The notes beneath the pieces are model-generated. The model was given only the letters and a program-made list of their open reading frames with translations, ran no database searches and was not told the DNA's origin. This document shows, piece after piece, positions 17,548-26,364 of a stretch of DNA of 64,000 nt (its first letter is position 1; the number at the start of each line of letters is the position of its first letter). The stretch is from Saprospiraceae bacterium (GTDB lineage Bacteria > Bacteroidota > Bacteroidia > Chitinophagales > Saprospiraceae). The translations under genes were made by a program, and so were the position numbers. The DNA lies in the NCBI GenBank assembly GCA_017985675.1, contig JAGNXB010000001.1:1-64000 (forward strand), given 5' to 3'.

Positions 17548-18357
17548 ATGAGCAAAAAAAAATCAGATAAATCACAACACCTTCTGTGGAAGGTACACAT
17601 AAAGGGCGGTACCTGGGTTAATTATATCTTTGGGACCATGCATACCAGAGATGAACGGGTTCATGCCTTTTTGCCCCATTTGATGCCATACGTCCAGGAT
17701 TGTAAGGTGCTTGCAACTGAATTTCATTTGCCTGATCCTGAGCATTTTCCGGCTGTCGTCTTTGACTCCGTGCCCGATTGGTGGGAGCCGCTTACCGCAA
17801 AACAGAAAAAGAAGATCAACATTTTATTGGCATCATATAACATAGGCGGTATCGAACAATACACGGTTTCCCCACCCTTGATGTTGATGCAGGCAGTTAC
17901 CGCTGAAATCTTAGGAAAGGAGGCAGCGATTCCACTTGATCTTGAGTTGGCGTTACAAGCTAAATCTGCAGGATTGCGACTTGATGGGATAGAGACTTTG
18001 GAAGAACAAATGGGCATTTTGCATCAAATTCCCATTGAAAAACAGGTTGGTCAACTTGTAGCCCTCAGCAAGGATGTGCGCAAGTATACACGCAATCTTA
18101 AAAACCAGGTGCGGTGGTACCTGAAACAGGATATCCGGCAATTGTATAACGATTCAAGAAAACAATTAAAGGCCCTGCGGAAACTATTGTTGCTTAGAAG
18201 AAATCGCCTGATGGCCGATCGAATGGCCATAATGTGTGGCAATGAGCCCCATTTCATGGCTATCGGTGCAGCTCATCTGTGGGGTGATAAAGGGGTGCTT
18301 AACTATATGCGCCACGCCGGATATAAAATCACACCCGTACCCCTTCATGTCAAATAA
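17548..18357 (+). CDS. TraB/GumN family protein
   Basis: 269 residues. Family motifs are the N-terminal NYIFGTMHTRD with the conserved GTxH, LATEFHL, the arginine-rich RRNRLMADRM, and the C-terminal FMAIGAAHLWGDKGVLNYMRHAGYKITPV. The family belongs to the Tiki-like (EreA/ChaN/TIKI) fold of putative metal-dependent proteases or hydrolases; the bacterial function is poorly defined. I see no signal peptide, unlike many GumN proteins, so it may be cytoplasmic. It overlaps the next gene by 11 bases and gldC follows, forming a three-gene operon. Confidence 0.85.
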   Translation: MSKKKSDKSQHLLWKVHIKGGTWVNYIFGTMHTRDERVHAFLPHLMPYVQDCKVLATEFHLPDPEHFPAVVFDSVPDWWEPLTAKQKKKINILLASYNIGGIEQYTVSPPLMLMQAVTAEILGKEAAIPLDLELALQAKSAGLRLDGIETLEEQMGILHQIPIEKQVGQLVALSKDVRKYTRNLKNQVRWYLKQDIRQLYNDSRKQLKALRKLLLLRRNRLMADRMAIMCGNEPHFMAIGAAHLWGDKGVLNYMRHAGYKITPVPLHVK

Positions 18358-19027
18358 AACCCAACGCACAGTTTTAGTATTGGGGGCCACCGGCCTGGTG
18401 GGGAGCCATCTCATACGGCAACTAACGAATGATCCTACTATTGGGACTATAAACATATTGACGAGGCGCCCCCTTGGGTTTAATGTTCCTTCATTGAAGG
18501 AATATGTAGTGGATTTCGAAGCACTACCTGAAAAATCGGACATGTTCGTCTGTGATGATGTCTTTATCGCATTTGGGACAACCATCGCTAAAGCTGGATC
18601 CCAGACCCAATTCAGAAAAATTGATCTGGAAATACCATTGGGAGTGACAACCAAAGCGAAAGCACATGGGGCAAAAAATTGTTTTTTAGTCTCCTCAGTA
18701 GGTGCGGATCCACAATCCGGTATATTTTACAACAAAACGAAGGGCGAACTGGAATTCGCCATCACCGGGCTTGACTATTCATCTTTTTATATTTTTCGAC
18801 CGTCCATCTTGTTAGGACAAAGGGGTGAAAGACGGGTCTCGGAGTCTATTGGTATCTACATTGGTCAGTTTTTCCGTTGGATTAAATCAGATCTTTTGGG
18901 CATCTATTCTGGCATGCCTGCAGATGTGCTGGCTCAGTCCATGGTCGCAGCGGCCAGCCATCCGGAATTAGGCAAACATGTCCTGCACTTTCGTGAAATA
19001 GTAAACTTAATCAAAGCACATGAGTAA
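18347..19027 (+). CDS. NAD(P)-binding atypical SDR / HTATIP2-like oxidoreductase
   Basis: 226 residues from ATG 18347; a longer open frame upstream lies within the TraB/GumN gene. The Rossmann motif VLVLGATGLVGSHLIRQL lies at about residues 9-26, followed by TRRPLG, DDVFIAFGTT, the SSVGAD segment typical of the YwnB/TIP30-like group, and YNKTKGELE with a Tyr-x3-Lys pair. Such proteins bind NAD(P)H; the substrate is unknown. It is coupled to both neighbours by short overlaps (11 and 8 bases), with gldC next. Confidence 0.83.
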   Translation: MSNKTQRTVLVLGATGLVGSHLIRQLTNDPTIGTINILTRRPLGFNVPSLKEYVVDFEALPEKSDMFVCDDVFIAFGTTIAKAGSQTQFRKIDLEIPLGVTTKAKAHGAKNCFLVSSVGADPQSGIFYNKTKGELEFAITGLDYSSFYIFRPSILLGQRGERRVSESIGIYIGQFFRWIKSDLLGIYSGMPADVLAQSMVAAASHPELGKHVLHFREIVNLIKAHE

Positions 19028-19382
19028 TTCTCAACCAGATCGCATTTCTCAAATTCGCATAAACGTTGGGCTAAATGCTGAGCAGATTCCCGTTCATATC
19101 GACTGGGAAGCTGATGATCACGCAGGTTCTGGACCTGTAGCTTGTAAAGCTTTTTTATTGTCACTTTTTGAACGGTCTACAAAAGAAACGTTGCGTGTTG
19201 ACCTTTGGACGCAGGATATGCAAGTCGCAGAAATGGATCGGTTGATTTTTCATACCCTCCGCTCGCTCGCAGATACCTATCTCAAGGCAAGTAATCACCT
19301 GGAGCTGGCCAAAGAATTTCAAGCTTTCGCCCATTATTTTGGTGAAAAAACGGGCATTGTGCCTTCTGAGGAGCAGAAATAA
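19020..19382 (+). CDS. gldC: Gliding motility protein GldC
   Basis: 120 residues. The family signature is present: an N-terminal strand SQIRINVGLNAEQIP, then LRVDLWTQDMQVAEM, the helical FHTLRSLADTYLKA and the end FAHYFGEKTGI. GldC is a small cytoplasmic protein needed for gliding motility in Flavobacterium johnsoniae; its molecular role is unresolved. The N-terminal portion is a few residues longer than usual. The gene overlaps the upstream oxidoreductase by 8 bases (ATGAGTAA arrangement). It fits with the T9SS substrates elsewhere in the window. Confidence 0.92.
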   Translation: MSNSQPDRISQIRINVGLNAEQIPVHIDWEADDHAGSGPVACKAFLLSLFERSTKETLRVDLWTQDMQVAEMDRLIFHTLRSLADTYLKASNHLELAKEFQAFAHYFGEKTGIVPSEEQK

Positions 19383-19520
19383 TCATATGCCATTTGTGGC
19401 CCATCAGATTCAACTACCTAAGGCTGGAACTATCACTGTCTTCTTTTCGAAGCGGTATAATTGGATCAAAGGGATATGTCGAATTTCAAAATCACGGTCG
19501 AATATCTCCGGGAATAAGTA

Positions 19521-19528
19521 TATCTTTG
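19521..19528 (+). promoter_or_regulatory. -7 promoter element of the SRP RNA gene
   Basis: TATCTTTG matches TAnnTTTG. It ends 6 bases before the first base of the predicted RNA, the spacing expected between the -7 box and a start site. Confidence 0.65.
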
Positions 19529-19533
19529 CGCCC

Positions 19534-19631
19534 GGCGAGAGCTATACGATCAGCTCCTTCTAATCCCCCAGGGCGGAGACGCAGCAAGGGCGTGAAGTCG
19601 TAGCGATGCGATGTAGTCTCTCGCTTTTTTT
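19534..19631 (+). ncRNA. ffs: Signal recognition particle RNA, small bacterial (4.5S) type
   Basis: The domain IV core is at 19565-19590. CAGG (19569-19572), a GCG/CGC stem closed by a GAGA tetraloop (19576-19579), and AGCA (19583-19586) reproduce the order CAGG-NNN-GNRA-NNN-AGCA of the Ffh-binding hairpin, flanked by CCC/GGG pairing. The RNA ends pair: GCGAGAG at 19535-19541 with CTCTCGC at 19618-19624, extended by CTA/TAG. Transcription should begin at about 19534 from the adjacent promoter, and a seven-T run (19625-19631) follows the closing helix as terminator. The length is about 95 nt. The RNA scaffolds Ffh and FtsY for co-translational membrane targeting. The GAGA loop differs from the GGAA of E. 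coli but is still GNRA. Confidence 0.87.
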
Positions 19632-19856
19632 ATTTCCAATCGCCTTGTCAATTGGTACCTGCCACAGGATCTCCACGCACTTTGTAAATTTAGGTCGATT
19701 ACAGCACGCGGCCTATAATGCAATCGCAGCGGCAGGCAGCCTTATTGTCTTGTTTCCTGCATATCCCAACCCAGTTTGCCTGATTTAGATTTTCAGCATA
19801 CATCGGGTTTTTTGCAAATAATTCCAATTCTATTCGTTCCGATCTCCTTGAGTGCC
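19632..19856. other. Gene-free spacer between SRP RNA and transaldolase
   Basis: About 225 bases with stops in all frames and no clear hairpin. I see nothing to annotate before the tal promoter. Confidence 0.6.
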
Positions 19857-19864
19857 TACCTTTG
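19857..19864 (+). promoter_or_regulatory. -7 promoter element of tal
   Basis: TACCTTTG ends 15 bases before ATG 19880, and so excludes the in-frame upstream start at 19862. Confidence 0.55.
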
Positions 19865-19879
19865 TGTAAACCTTCCAAT

Positions 19880-20536
19880 ATGAAATTTTTTATCGATACA
19901 GCCAACCTGCAGGACATTCGTGAAGCAAAAGATCTGGGCATTTTGGATGGCGTGACTACCAATCCCAGCTTGATGGCTAAAGAAGGTATCAGTGGCAAGG
20001 ATAACATAATGCGCCATTATGCAGCTATCTGTGAGATCGTGGAAGGCGATGTCAGTGCGGAAGTCATTGCAACTGATTATGACGGTATTGTGGCAGAAGG
20101 CATGGCCCTTTCTGAAATAGCACCTAATATTGTTGTCAAAGTGCCTATGATCCGCGATGGAATTAAAGCCATTCGGTACTTCTCAGACCAGGATATCCGG
20201 ACCAATTGTACACTTGTTTTTTCATCAGGTCAGGCCATCCTTGCAGCTAAAGCAGGCGCAACATACCTCAGTCCGTTTATTGGACGGATTGACGATACCA
20301 ATTGGGACGGAATGGAACTGATTCGGGAGATTGCTGAGATTTACGCCATCCAAGGCTACGAAACGCAGATCCTGGCGGCCTCAATACGCAGTTCGCGCCA
20401 TATTGTCGATGCAGCCAAATCTGGTGCTGATGTTGTCACTTGCCCATTAAGTGCAATACTCGGATTGTTGAAACATCCTTTAACCGACATCGGCCTGGCA
20501 CAGTTTCTGGCAGACCATAAAAAGGCAAATGGCTAG
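19880..20536 (+). CDS. tal: Transaldolase (small TalC/MipB type)
   Basis: 218 residues, a TIM barrel of the short transaldolase/fructose-6-phosphate aldolase family. The Schiff-base lysine is Lys87 (NIVVKVP). Other motifs are FIDTANL, TTNPSL and LSPFIGRIDD. Two positions separate the subfamilies: Glu61 (SAEV), where F6P aldolases have Gln, and Phe133 (SPFIGRI), where F6P aldolases have Tyr. Both point to transaldolase, which transfers dihydroxyacetone units between sugar phosphates in the non-oxidative pentose phosphate pathway. The gene is monocistronic. rpe, another gene of that pathway, lies 8 kb downstream. Confidence 0.92.
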   Translation: MKFFIDTANLQDIREAKDLGILDGVTTNPSLMAKEGISGKDNIMRHYAAICEIVEGDVSAEVIATDYDGIVAEGMALSEIAPNIVVKVPMIRDGIKAIRYFSDQDIRTNCTLVFSSGQAILAAKAGATYLSPFIGRIDDTNWDGMELIREIAEIYAIQGYETQILAASIRSSRHIVDAAKSGADVVTCPLSAILGLLKHPLTDIGLAQFLADHKKANG

Positions 20537-20548
20537 TCCATTCCCTTG

Positions 20549-21379
20549 TTAAGGGATGATCATCGTGTCACGGAAATAACTCAGTCCCGAAAATATACCT
20601 ATCCCTGATCGGGTGCCCTCTATGTTGGAAATAATGATACCCGGTTGTCCAAACGGATTGATATTGGCAACGACAGACTGGTTGATCGAATTGACATAGT
20701 CATAATAGTCTCGGTCTATATGAACTAGCGTTTGAATCAGGGTGTCGCCAGTAAGGAAATTATACCCACTGCCAAAAACACCTTTTTCCGTTTCAAAAAA
20801 ATCGTCCTTGACCAGGAAATCCTGCAAGGCCGTACTATCCAGACTGCCAAAATTTAACATTCGCCGATAATAATTCGCCACGCTCTGGTCCTCCCGAAAA
20901 TAGGTTAATACGCGGGCCATAGAATCTGTATTAAAATCAACGACAACACTATCGATAGGAACAACCGGCATAATGCGGGTTTTTGCAGTCAAGAGGGCAC
21001 CATCAGATAAGAGAATCTCCATTTGAAAGGTGTCCTGATAATCAAAGGGTACCATTTCAGTGCTACCATAATTGGCAAACTGACCGGTCAAAGGGTCAAA
21101 ATAGAGCTGGTTGTTTAAAACAATATCAACACCTTTGTACCGGACAATAACTGTTGCATCATTAATCAGGGCCTTGGTAGGATCTCCAAAGTCAAAAGCA
21201 TCGAAATAGCCAAAAGCCCTGGTAAGGAGTAACCGATAGGGCTTGCCTGGCTCTAGATAACACTCCACAACCGGTTCACTAAGATATTCCGGCAATTCGA
21301 TGTCGACCTCTTTTTCCAGGTTGCAGGATGTCGCCCCTAGCCACAAGATGGATATCAGGATAAAAACAAAATGCCGCAT
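20549..21379 (-). CDS. DUF4249 lipoprotein
   Basis: 276 residues with a lipoprotein signal (FVFILISILWLGATSC, Cys19). DUF4249 features are an early CYLEPGKPYRLLLTR strand, a DATVIVRYKG beta-hairpin, and the C-terminal NPFGQPGIIISNIEG followed by GIFSGLSYFRDT. This family is nearly always encoded directly after a TonB receptor with a CarboxypepD_reg-like domain, as here (3 bases apart), and is expected to be its periplasmic or surface partner. The ligand is unknown. Confidence 0.85.
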   Translation of the reverse strand: MRHFVFILISILWLGATSCNLEKEVDIELPEYLSEPVVECYLEPGKPYRLLLTRAFGYFDAFDFGDPTKALINDATVIVRYKGVDIVLNNQLYFDPLTGQFANYGSTEMVPFDYQDTFQMEILLSDGALLTAKTRIMPVVPIDSVVVDFNTDSMARVLTYFREDQSVANYYRRMLNFGSLDSTALQDFLVKDDFFETEKGVFGSGYNFLTGDTLIQTLVHIDRDYYDYVNSINQSVVANINPFGQPGIIISNIEGTRSGIGIFSGLSYFRDTMIIP

Positions 21380-21382
21380 GGT

Positions 21383-23707
21383 TTAAAATTTAAAATTGTA
21401 GGTAAGCGCAGGAATAACAGGAAACAAAGAAACCTGCTGGGCTTTTATACCCGTTACGACATCAATACCAAGATTCGGGTCTTTTTCTGTCGCTGTGTCC
21501 AAATACAAGAAGTAAGGATTTCGTCGGTTATACAAGTTGTAAATACTAACAGTCAAATCGCTCTCACCCCACTTGGGGAAAAACTTGATTACCAAACCCA
21601 GGTCCATGCGGTGATATGCGGGAAGCCGCACATTGTTCCGATCCGAATAAATGGGGACTGCCGGTTGTAATTGTCCACCCGGAATATCCTGAAATGTTAG
21701 CCTCCCGGTGGGTAACCATGCTAAATCACCTGAGCCATAGATCCAGGTACCGGTCAGCGTAATCCTACGGTTTAACGCATAAATTGCTACCACTGAAATA
21801 TCGTGTCGTCTGTCGTAGCGGGGGGCAAAATATCGCCCGCCCATAATATCATCAAATGCTCCCCTCCGCACGAGAGCCAGCGTATAACCTATCCAGCCTG
21901 TGAGCGCACCTTCCTTTTTTTCGATATAAAATTCTGTTCCATAGGAATAGCCCTTTCCAAAAGTAAATTCCCGTTCCAGATTATTATTGGCAAATAAGTC
22001 AGCAAAGTTTTTGAAGTCTATTTGGTTTTGTAGATTTTTATAGTAGTACTCATTGCTGAACATATACTTTGGTCCTAACAACCACTGAAATCCGGCACTC
22101 ACCTGGTCACTTATTTGTGGTTTCACCCCGGCGGTAGATGGATACCAGATATCTGTAGGCAAGGAGATGGATGAGTTGGCAACCAAATGGAGGTATTGGT
22201 ACATCCGGGCATAACTCGCTTTTAACGAAATGGCTTCAGTAATTCGATAGTTGTAAGCCAACCGGGGCTCAATGCCACCATATACTTTGTTCTCTTGCAA
22301 AAATCCTGATAGCCTTAGGCCAATACTCAATGCAGAGCGTTCATTTAATTTCCATTCGTCCTGGATATACCCTGCGGATTCCCAGGCGGTAAGGTCCTGC
22401 CCGGCAGCAAAGGAAATACTGCCATCATCACTTCCTGCTTTTAATCGGCCTACAATAAATTGGTGTCGGGTGATTTCACCGCCGATACGAACATGATGAT
22501 CATTATTGGGCGACCACGTGAAATCAGTTTTTAAGTTCATGTCCCGGATTCTCGATTCCAGGTTGAATGAAAAGCCGGTTAGTTTATTGCTTATCGTATA
22601 TTGATAGTCGGAGTAAGTGAAGGTGGTATTTACAAATAAGTTAGGATTGATCAAGCGATTCCACCTGGCGGTCCCGGTTGCGTTGCCCCAATTGAAATTA
22701 AAATTGAAATTTTCATCATTGAATCCGAAAGCATCCCGACCAAAATAACCACTGAGATATATTCTGTCCCTTTCACTCAGTTGGTAGTTTACCTTGGTAT
22801 TAAAATCATAAAAATAATAATCCGGGATCGGGGAATAATCCTCGTTGTCTTTGTTTGATTGGTTGATAGCTTTCGTGATTAGATCTGCATAGGTACGGCG
22901 TCCCGAAATAATGATGGATGATTTGTCCTTTACCAAAGGGGCCTCAAGTGTCAGTCGGGAGGCAATTAAACCAATTCCACCTGTTCCGGAGAACTTTTGA
23001 TTGTTCCCTTCGTTGAGTTTGACATCAATAACCGAACTAAGCCTGCCGCCATATTGTGCAGGAAAACCACCCTTGTAGACTTTGACATCTTTGATGGCGT
23101 CGGCATTGAACGTAGAGAAAAAACCAAAGAGGTGGTTTGGATTGTATACAATAGCTTCATCCAGGACAAAGAGGTTTTGGTCGGCGGAACCACCCCGGAC
23201 AATAAGACCGGTATTACCCTCAGAACCAGAATTGATGCCGGGTTTTAACTGAATTGTTTTGATGATATCTGTTTCGCCAAAAACAACGGGAATCATTTTC
23301 GCCTCGCGGACAGATAATTCCTGGACGCCCATTTGCGTTGATGACAACTGCTCTTGGAAGGAATTGGCCTTCACTACTACTTCGTCCAACAATTTCCCTG
23401 AGGACATTTTGAGCGTGATAGGTGTTGGCGTATCTGCACCAATTGGGTAGTCCAAATCCTGATATCCAACAAAAGAAGCGCGCAAGACACCGGTATCTTG
23501 CTCCATTCGCAAGGAGTAAAAACCATATTCATTGGTGAAAGTCCCTTCACCGGTACCCAGCACCTGAACAGTGGCGCCAATTAGGGTTTCGCCGGTCTCT
23601 GCATCTTTTACTACACCGTGCACACTTCGCTGAGCAAAGGCCGGAACAGTGGCTAAAAGAAGGGTAAAGGATATTATAAAGTGTGGAGTGAATAAAAATC
23701 TCATCAT
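21383..23707 (-). CDS. TonB-dependent receptor with CarboxypepD_reg-like N-terminal domain
   Basis: 774 residues from ATG 23707 (or 23704), selected for the signal peptide FIISFTLLLATVPAFAQ; the frame opens at 23740. Residues about 25-115 are a carboxypeptidase-regulatory-like beta-sandwich (SVHGVVKDAETGETLIGATVQV). The plug follows (about 120-235, with GLIVRGGSADQNLFVLDEAIVYNP and GGFPAQYGGRLSSVIDV), then a 22-strand-type barrel ending LTYNFKF. It forms a pair with the DUF4249 lipoprotein downstream. No companion enzyme suggests a substrate. Confidence 0.92.
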   Translation of the reverse strand: MMRFLFTPHFIISFTLLLATVPAFAQRSVHGVVKDAETGETLIGATVQVLGTGEGTFTNEYGFYSLRMEQDTGVLRASFVGYQDLDYPIGADTPTPITLKMSSGKLLDEVVVKANSFQEQLSSTQMGVQELSVREAKMIPVVFGETDIIKTIQLKPGINSGSEGNTGLIVRGGSADQNLFVLDEAIVYNPNHLFGFFSTFNADAIKDVKVYKGGFPAQYGGRLSSVIDVKLNEGNNQKFSGTGGIGLIASRLTLEAPLVKDKSSIIISGRRTYADLITKAINQSNKDNEDYSPIPDYYFYDFNTKVNYQLSERDRIYLSGYFGRDAFGFNDENFNFNFNWGNATGTARWNRLINPNLFVNTTFTYSDYQYTISNKLTGFSFNLESRIRDMNLKTDFTWSPNNDHHVRIGGEITRHQFIVGRLKAGSDDGSISFAAGQDLTAWESAGYIQDEWKLNERSALSIGLRLSGFLQENKVYGGIEPRLAYNYRITEAISLKASYARMYQYLHLVANSSISLPTDIWYPSTAGVKPQISDQVSAGFQWLLGPKYMFSNEYYYKNLQNQIDFKNFADLFANNNLEREFTFGKGYSYGTEFYIEKKEGALTGWIGYTLALVRRGAFDDIMGGRYFAPRYDRRHDISVVAIYALNRRITLTGTWIYGSGDLAWLPTGRLTFQDIPGGQLQPAVPIYSDRNNVRLPAYHRMDLGLVIKFFPKWGESDLTVSIYNLYNRRNPYFLYLDTATEKDPNLGIDVVTGIKAQQVSLFPVIPALTYNFKF

Positions 23708-23756
23708 GCCCAATAATTGCCATCTTCGAATGGTTTCCAAACAGGCAGTATGGGCT

Positions 23757-24641
23757 TTATGTTGTTAGTTCGTGGGGTAAATTCGACAAAACCTTACTTA
23801 TCATCGATGACATCGCCGTCCCGGGATCTGAAAGAAAAGTTCCTTTGACCCGATTAGCTAAAATCAAATTGATGGAAAGTGCCTGATGTCCTAACAACCG
23901 GGATAAGCCATAAATGCCCGAGGACTCCATCTCGAGGTTGGTAATCCGGAGCTTGTTCCATTGGAAATCAGGTAAGGCATTCCAAATGGCATCACTATAA
24001 AGCGGTGCACGCAATTGCCGGCCTTGAGGACCATAAAAACCTGGTAAGGTGAGTGTAATGCCATGCTGTATAAACTGACCTGAAAAATGCAGGAATAATT
24101 CAGGGTCTGATTGAAAAGCATATGGTTGGACAGGTAATTTAAAATGTTCGTCAGCGAAACATTCGAAATTTGCCAACAATTCAGTGGCCATAACCTCGCG
24201 GGCAGCATAAAAATGCATGAGATTATCAAGGCCCAAGGCAAATTTTGACAACACTACACTGCCTGGTTCTATACCTTTTTGGAAAGCACCAGATGTGCCC
24301 AGTCGAATGATTGTTAGCGGCTTAAACTCACTTTTAAGCTCTTTTTTTTCACGATCTACATTTTGAAGTATGTCCAATTCATTGAGCACTATGTCAATAT
24401 TGTCTGTTCCGATGCCGGTGCTGACAACACTCAAACGACGGCTGCCTATATATCCTGTATGGGTTACAAATTCCCGTTTAGCAACACGGTGTTCAACACG
24501 ATCAAAGAAATGGGAAACCTTTTCTACCCGACCCGGATCGCCAACTAAAAATACAGTGGAGGCAAGTTGTTCAGGATGAAGCGCCAAATGAAAAACTGTA
24601 CCGTCAGTATTGTAAATGAGCTCGGAGGCACGAAAAGACAT
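23757..24641 (-). CDS. Nucleoside phosphorylase (uridine-phosphorylase-like)
   Basis: 294 residues from ATG 24641. Upstream in-frame codons reach 24728 but would overlap the preceding lipoprotein gene, and homologues begin near SELIYNTDGTVFHLAL. The PNP_UDP_1 domain has FLVGDPGRVEKVSHFF (phosphate-binding loop), VVSTGIGTDNIDIVLNEL, IIRLGTSGAFQ, and the active-site segment NLEMESSGIYGLSRLLGHQA with the ribose-binding Met-Glu pair. It splits nucleosides by phosphate into base and ribose 1-phosphate, in salvage. The base preference (uridine or other) cannot be fixed here. It sits 53 bases after a lipoprotein gene. Confidence 0.87.
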   Translation of the reverse strand: MSFRASELIYNTDGTVFHLALHPEQLASTVFLVGDPGRVEKVSHFFDRVEHRVAKREFVTHTGYIGSRRLSVVSTGIGTDNIDIVLNELDILQNVDREKKELKSEFKPLTIIRLGTSGAFQKGIEPGSVVLSKFALGLDNLMHFYAAREVMATELLANFECFADEHFKLPVQPYAFQSDPELFLHFSGQFIQHGITLTLPGFYGPQGRQLRAPLYSDAIWNALPDFQWNKLRITNLEMESSGIYGLSRLLGHQALSINLILANRVKGTFLSDPGTAMSSMISKVLSNLPHELTT

Positions 24642-24693
24642 ATAAGAATATTTAGAAAGGGAATTGTTGCTCGCGGAATCCTTTACAAGATAA

Positions 24694-25179
24694 TTATTGG
24701 CAAAGAAGACGAATTGGCGGCGTTTCAATGATATTGCTTTGGTGGCCTGCCCGGTCCTTCACGTATATTAAGTAACTAAGTGTGTCTTCCGGAAAATTAG
24801 GATTAATGGTGCAGGGGTCTTGTCCATCTGGGAAAAAACAGCAGGTTGTATACAATACAAATGAAATCTCACCACTTATACCATTGCCAGTGCCCTGCTC
24901 CGGGACCTTTGGTAACCTATAAGCTGGTGGCATAAAGTTGTCACGGGTGTCCGTAAGATATAGGTCAAATCCGCCACCATCCTGCCCAATGTCACCATCG
25001 CCATCAGTAAAAGCGATAGTTATAAGGATGGAATCCGTATTAAATTGATTTTGGATGAGCATATCCCTGGAATAACTGAGGAAGCTGATTTGAGGCTCGA
25101 CAGGATACTCTGGCGGTTTTAAACACGATCCCAGGAAGAGCAGGGATATAAAGAGGATGGACTTGTAACACATATTCAT
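24694..25179 (-). CDS. Small outer-membrane lipoprotein of unknown function
   Basis: 161 residues from ATG 25179 (25173 is also possible), with a clear lipobox LGSC at Cys19; the frame opens further upstream at 25236 but without a signal. The mature part has an acidic, calcium-loop-like segment DGDGDIGQDGGGFDLYL and a cysteine pair CC followed by more cysteines (TTCCFFPDGQDPC), possibly disulfide-bonded. The C-terminal ~25 residues (LSYLIYVKDRAGHQSNIIETPPI) look like an Ig-type strand pair. I recognise it only as a conserved Bacteroidota lipoprotein type. It is divergent from the acyl-activating gene. Confidence 0.7.
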   Translation of the reverse strand: MNMCYKSILFISLLFLGSCLKPPEYPVEPQISFLSYSRDMLIQNQFNTDSILITIAFTDGDGDIGQDGGGFDLYLTDTRDNFMPPAYRLPKVPEQGTGNGISGEISFVLYTTCCFFPDGQDPCTINPNFPEDTLSYLIYVKDRAGHQSNIIETPPIRLLCQ

Positions 25180-25265
25180 CTCAAAACGAAAGATACAGTC
25201 TTTTCGTTTAGATTTTGGTTTCTTTCGTCCAAACATTTCCTATTCCGTTATTTTGCACGGTGTTA

Positions 25266-26261
25266 ATGATAGATAAGTATTGGCAGTCTAAGATTCGGGC
25301 TCTTCGGCCAGGAGCGTTTGAACAAATAGCTATGGAGCTCTTCCAATGGCAATTTGATAATAACCAATTATATCGAGCATTCTGCGAATTGATTCATCAT
25401 ACACCTGCAGAAGTGTTTGCCTGGCATCATATTCCTTATTTGCCCATTTCATTTTTCAAAACACATCGTATCCAGTCAGGTGATTGGGAGCCGGCTATGA
25501 CATTTACAAGCAGTGGTACATCGGGAATAAATCAAAGTCGCCACAGTGTGCGTATGTATTCATGGTATCTTGAATCGGCTACTACATCATTTGCTGCACA
25601 ATATGGTACGCCGGCCCAATATGCCTGGATGGCGCTCCTGCCTGGGTACCTGGAGCGTACAGGGTCCTCGTTAATTGACATGGCTGCTCATTTCATACGG
25701 CGATCACGCCATCCTGAGAGTGGATTTTTTTTAGATGATTTTGGAAAACTTAAAGCTCAAATTGATCGATTACATTTAGATCACAAAAAAGTAGTTCTGC
25801 TTGGGGTAACGCATGCTTTGTTGCAATTTGCTAAACAATTCCCCTCCTCCTGGAGCCAGGACATCATCGTAATGGAAACGGGAGGCATGAAAGGCCATGG
25901 ACCCGAACTCGTTCGCTATGAAGTGCATCAGCAGCTCCAAAAAAGCCTTGGTGTGGATCATATCCATTCAGAATACGGAATGACAGAACTCTTTTCGCAG
26001 GCATATGCCCCCAAAGATGGCCTTTTCCATCCGGGGCCTGCAATGCGGGTCACTACAAGAGAGATCAATGATCCCTATTCTTTTCCAGGCTATGGCAAAA
26101 CGGGTTTGCTTTGCATATGTGATCTCGCTAATTACGCCACGCAGGCTTTTATTGCCACGCAAGATTTAGGTCGAGTATATCCCGACGGACGGTTTGAGAT
26201 GTTAGGCAGGCTGGATGGAAGTGATATTCGGGGCTGCAATCTGCTGGTTGGCGATGTGTAA
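25266..26261 (+). CDS. LuxE/PaaK-like acyl-activating (acyl-protein synthetase) family protein
   Basis: 331 residues. The ATG at 25266 is chosen because the longer frame would need a non-initiator region overlapping the divergent gene. The adenylate-forming motif TFTSSGTSGINQSRH lies at about residues 78-92, and a PaaK-like segment HSEYGMTELFSQAY at about 237-250 matches the conserved YGMTE of ANL enzymes. The region QDLGRVYPDGRFEMLGRLDGSDIRGCN corresponds to the (S)GR.D..I..RG hinge. These features place it near LuxE and acyl-CoA ligases, but the C-terminal lid is short. No luxCD-type reductase or thioesterase is adjacent, so its acyl substrate is unknown. Confidence 0.82.
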   Translation: MIDKYWQSKIRALRPGAFEQIAMELFQWQFDNNQLYRAFCELIHHTPAEVFAWHHIPYLPISFFKTHRIQSGDWEPAMTFTSSGTSGINQSRHSVRMYSWYLESATTSFAAQYGTPAQYAWMALLPGYLERTGSSLIDMAAHFIRRSRHPESGFFLDDFGKLKAQIDRLHLDHKKVVLLGVTHALLQFAKQFPSSWSQDIIVMETGGMKGHGPELVRYEVHQQLQKSLGVDHIHSEYGMTELFSQAYAPKDGLFHPGPAMRVTTREINDPYSFPGYGKTGLLCICDLANYATQAFIATQDLGRVYPDGRFEMLGRLDGSDIRGCNLLVGDV

Positions 26262-26300
26262 GGAGTTGTTTGATAATCTCACGCAAAGCAAATCATCGGT

Positions 26301-26346
26301 AAAAAAAAAAAAAAGAGCCGCACAGTTAAACTGGGCGGCTCTTTTT
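26301..26346. terminator. Bidirectional terminator
   Basis: The stem is AAAAGAGCCGC (26311-26321) with GCGGCTCTTTT (26335-26345), plus an inner CAGTT/AACTG pairing. A 14-base A run (26301-26314) on one side and a T run on the other serve both convergent genes. Confidence 0.85.
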
Positions 26347-26364
26347 GTAGAGGTTGCGGAACAA

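Noticed and set aside
19387..19563. 58-codon plus-strand frame after gldC
   Set aside because: It runs into the promoter and 5' part of the SRP RNA and has no recognisable features.
19880..20536. Fructose-6-phosphate aldolase (fsa) as the identity of this gene
   Set aside because: Glu61 and Phe133 match transaldolases; F6P aldolases have Gln and Tyr at these places.
20542..20556. TCCCTT/AAGGGA hairpin between tal and the DUF4249 gene as terminator
   Set aside because: Only six pairs, a three-base loop and no T run; too weak to call.
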